A stretch of DNA of 6,082 nt from Clostridia bacterium. Lineage in GTDB: Bacteria; Bacillota; Clostridia; Oscillospirales; Acutalibacteraceae. The position numbers and the translations under genes are program-made. Location of the stretch: contig JAFOFS010000289.1 in NCBI GenBank assembly GCA_017387165.1, forward strand, positions 1 to 6,082, in the 5' to 3' direction. Positions 5,773 through 6,082 of the stretch are shown here, piece by piece. The notes beneath the pieces were generated by a model. It was given only the letters and a program-made list of their open reading frames with translations. It was not told the origin of the DNA and ran no database searches. Each line of letters opens with the position of its first letter. Position 1 is the stretch's first letter.

Positions 5773-6082
5773 ATGCGTAATTGGAAAAAGCTTGTGGCGC
5801 TGTTGATCGCGGTGGCGATGCTTCTGTGCCTCTGCGCCTGCGGCGAGGATGGCCCGGGCGAGGCAAACCTCGGGGAAGGCTCGGGCAATGCCGAGCGTGA
5901 CGCCAAGATTTTGGCCGAGCCGAAGGAGATCAGCTTTATCGTCCCCGGCTACGACGGCACCGACGAGAACAGCGCTTGCTACAAGGCGATTAAAGAACTG
6001 GAAACCAAATACGGCAAGAAGGTCACCGTGATGCAGGCGGTCGGCGATCAGACCTGGAACCAAAAGGTCGCGGCGCAGGTGG
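5773..6082 (+). CDS. Extracellular solute-binding lipoprotein of the sugar ABC transporter, N-terminal part (cut by right edge)
   Basis: 103 codons are visible and the frame stays open to the right edge. A basic start (R2, K5, K6) and a hydrophobic core (7-20) lead to a lipobox L20-C-A-C23, so the protein should be lipid-anchored at the membrane surface. A Gly/Glu/Asp-rich spacer (24-48) separates the anchor from the fold. The fold opens with a beta-strand E52-I-S-F-I-V-P-G, a helix (Y70-K-A-I-K-E-L-E-T-K-Y-G) and a second strand V84-T-V-M, then D92-Q-T-W-N-Q-K-V-A-A-Q-V. This strand-helix-strand-helix opening, with an x-W-x-x-K-x-A sequence after the second strand, is the standard start of family 1 extracellular sugar-binding proteins. 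It should deliver substrate to the two permeases upstream. Cys21 at the -2 lipobox position and Cys19 are slightly unusual but tolerated. The ligand cannot be told, since most of the protein lies outside the window. Confidence 0.88.
   Translation, partial: MRNWKKLVALLIAVAMLLCLCACGEDGPGEANLGEGSGNAERDAKILAEPKEISFIVPGYDGTDENSACYKAIKELETKYGKKVTVMQAVGDQTWNQKVAAQV

Overview
The window reads as one stretch of a single + strand operon from a Gram-positive bacterium, most likely a gut-type member of the Clostridia (Oscillospiraceae/Ruminococcaceae-like). The grounds are very strong AAAGGAGG-type Shine-Dalgarno sequences, two typical Gram-positive lipoprotein signal peptides, a moderately high GC content (roughly 55-60 % by eye) and a gene set (DUF5696-type protein plus split carbohydrate ABC permeases) that I associate with this group. 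This is inference from style and content, not a taxonomic match.

Layout: (1) 1-158, the C-terminus of a hydrophobic membrane protein, possibly YIP1-like, cut by the left edge. (2) 192-2480, a 762-aa membrane-anchored DUF5696-type protein with a predicted extracytoplasmic glycosidase-like body. (3) 2515-3420 and (4) 3456-4376, two carbohydrate ABC transporter permeases, each with a textbook EAA loop. (5) 4383-5738, a lipoprotein with a long Thr/Ser/Gly linker and a C-terminal alpha-helical domain that resembles six-hairpin (alpha/alpha)6 glycosidases. (6) 5773 to the right edge, the N-terminus of an extracellular solute-binding lipoprotein. The gaps are 33, 34, 35, 6 and 34 bases. No terminator or promoter is visible between genes, so the set is probably co-transcribed from a promoter left of the window.

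Working together, the genes suggest an oligosaccharide capture and uptake module: a solute-binding lipoprotein hands a glycan to a two-permease channel, while two surface-tethered proteins with glycosidase-like architecture (the DUF5696 protein and the Thr-linker lipoprotein) may bind or trim the glycan outside the membrane. No ATPase is encoded here. Either it lies outside the window or a shared MsmK/MsmX-type ATPase serves the transporter, as is common for this permease class. The substrate cannot be read from the sequence.

The least ordinary parts are the lipoprotein at 4383-5738 (unrecognised family, extreme linker with in-frame DNA repeats, weak ribosome binding site and tight coupling to the permease) and the DUF5696 protein. 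I see no CRISPR, mobile element, RNA gene or phage feature. No intergenic stretch exceeds about 35 bases.
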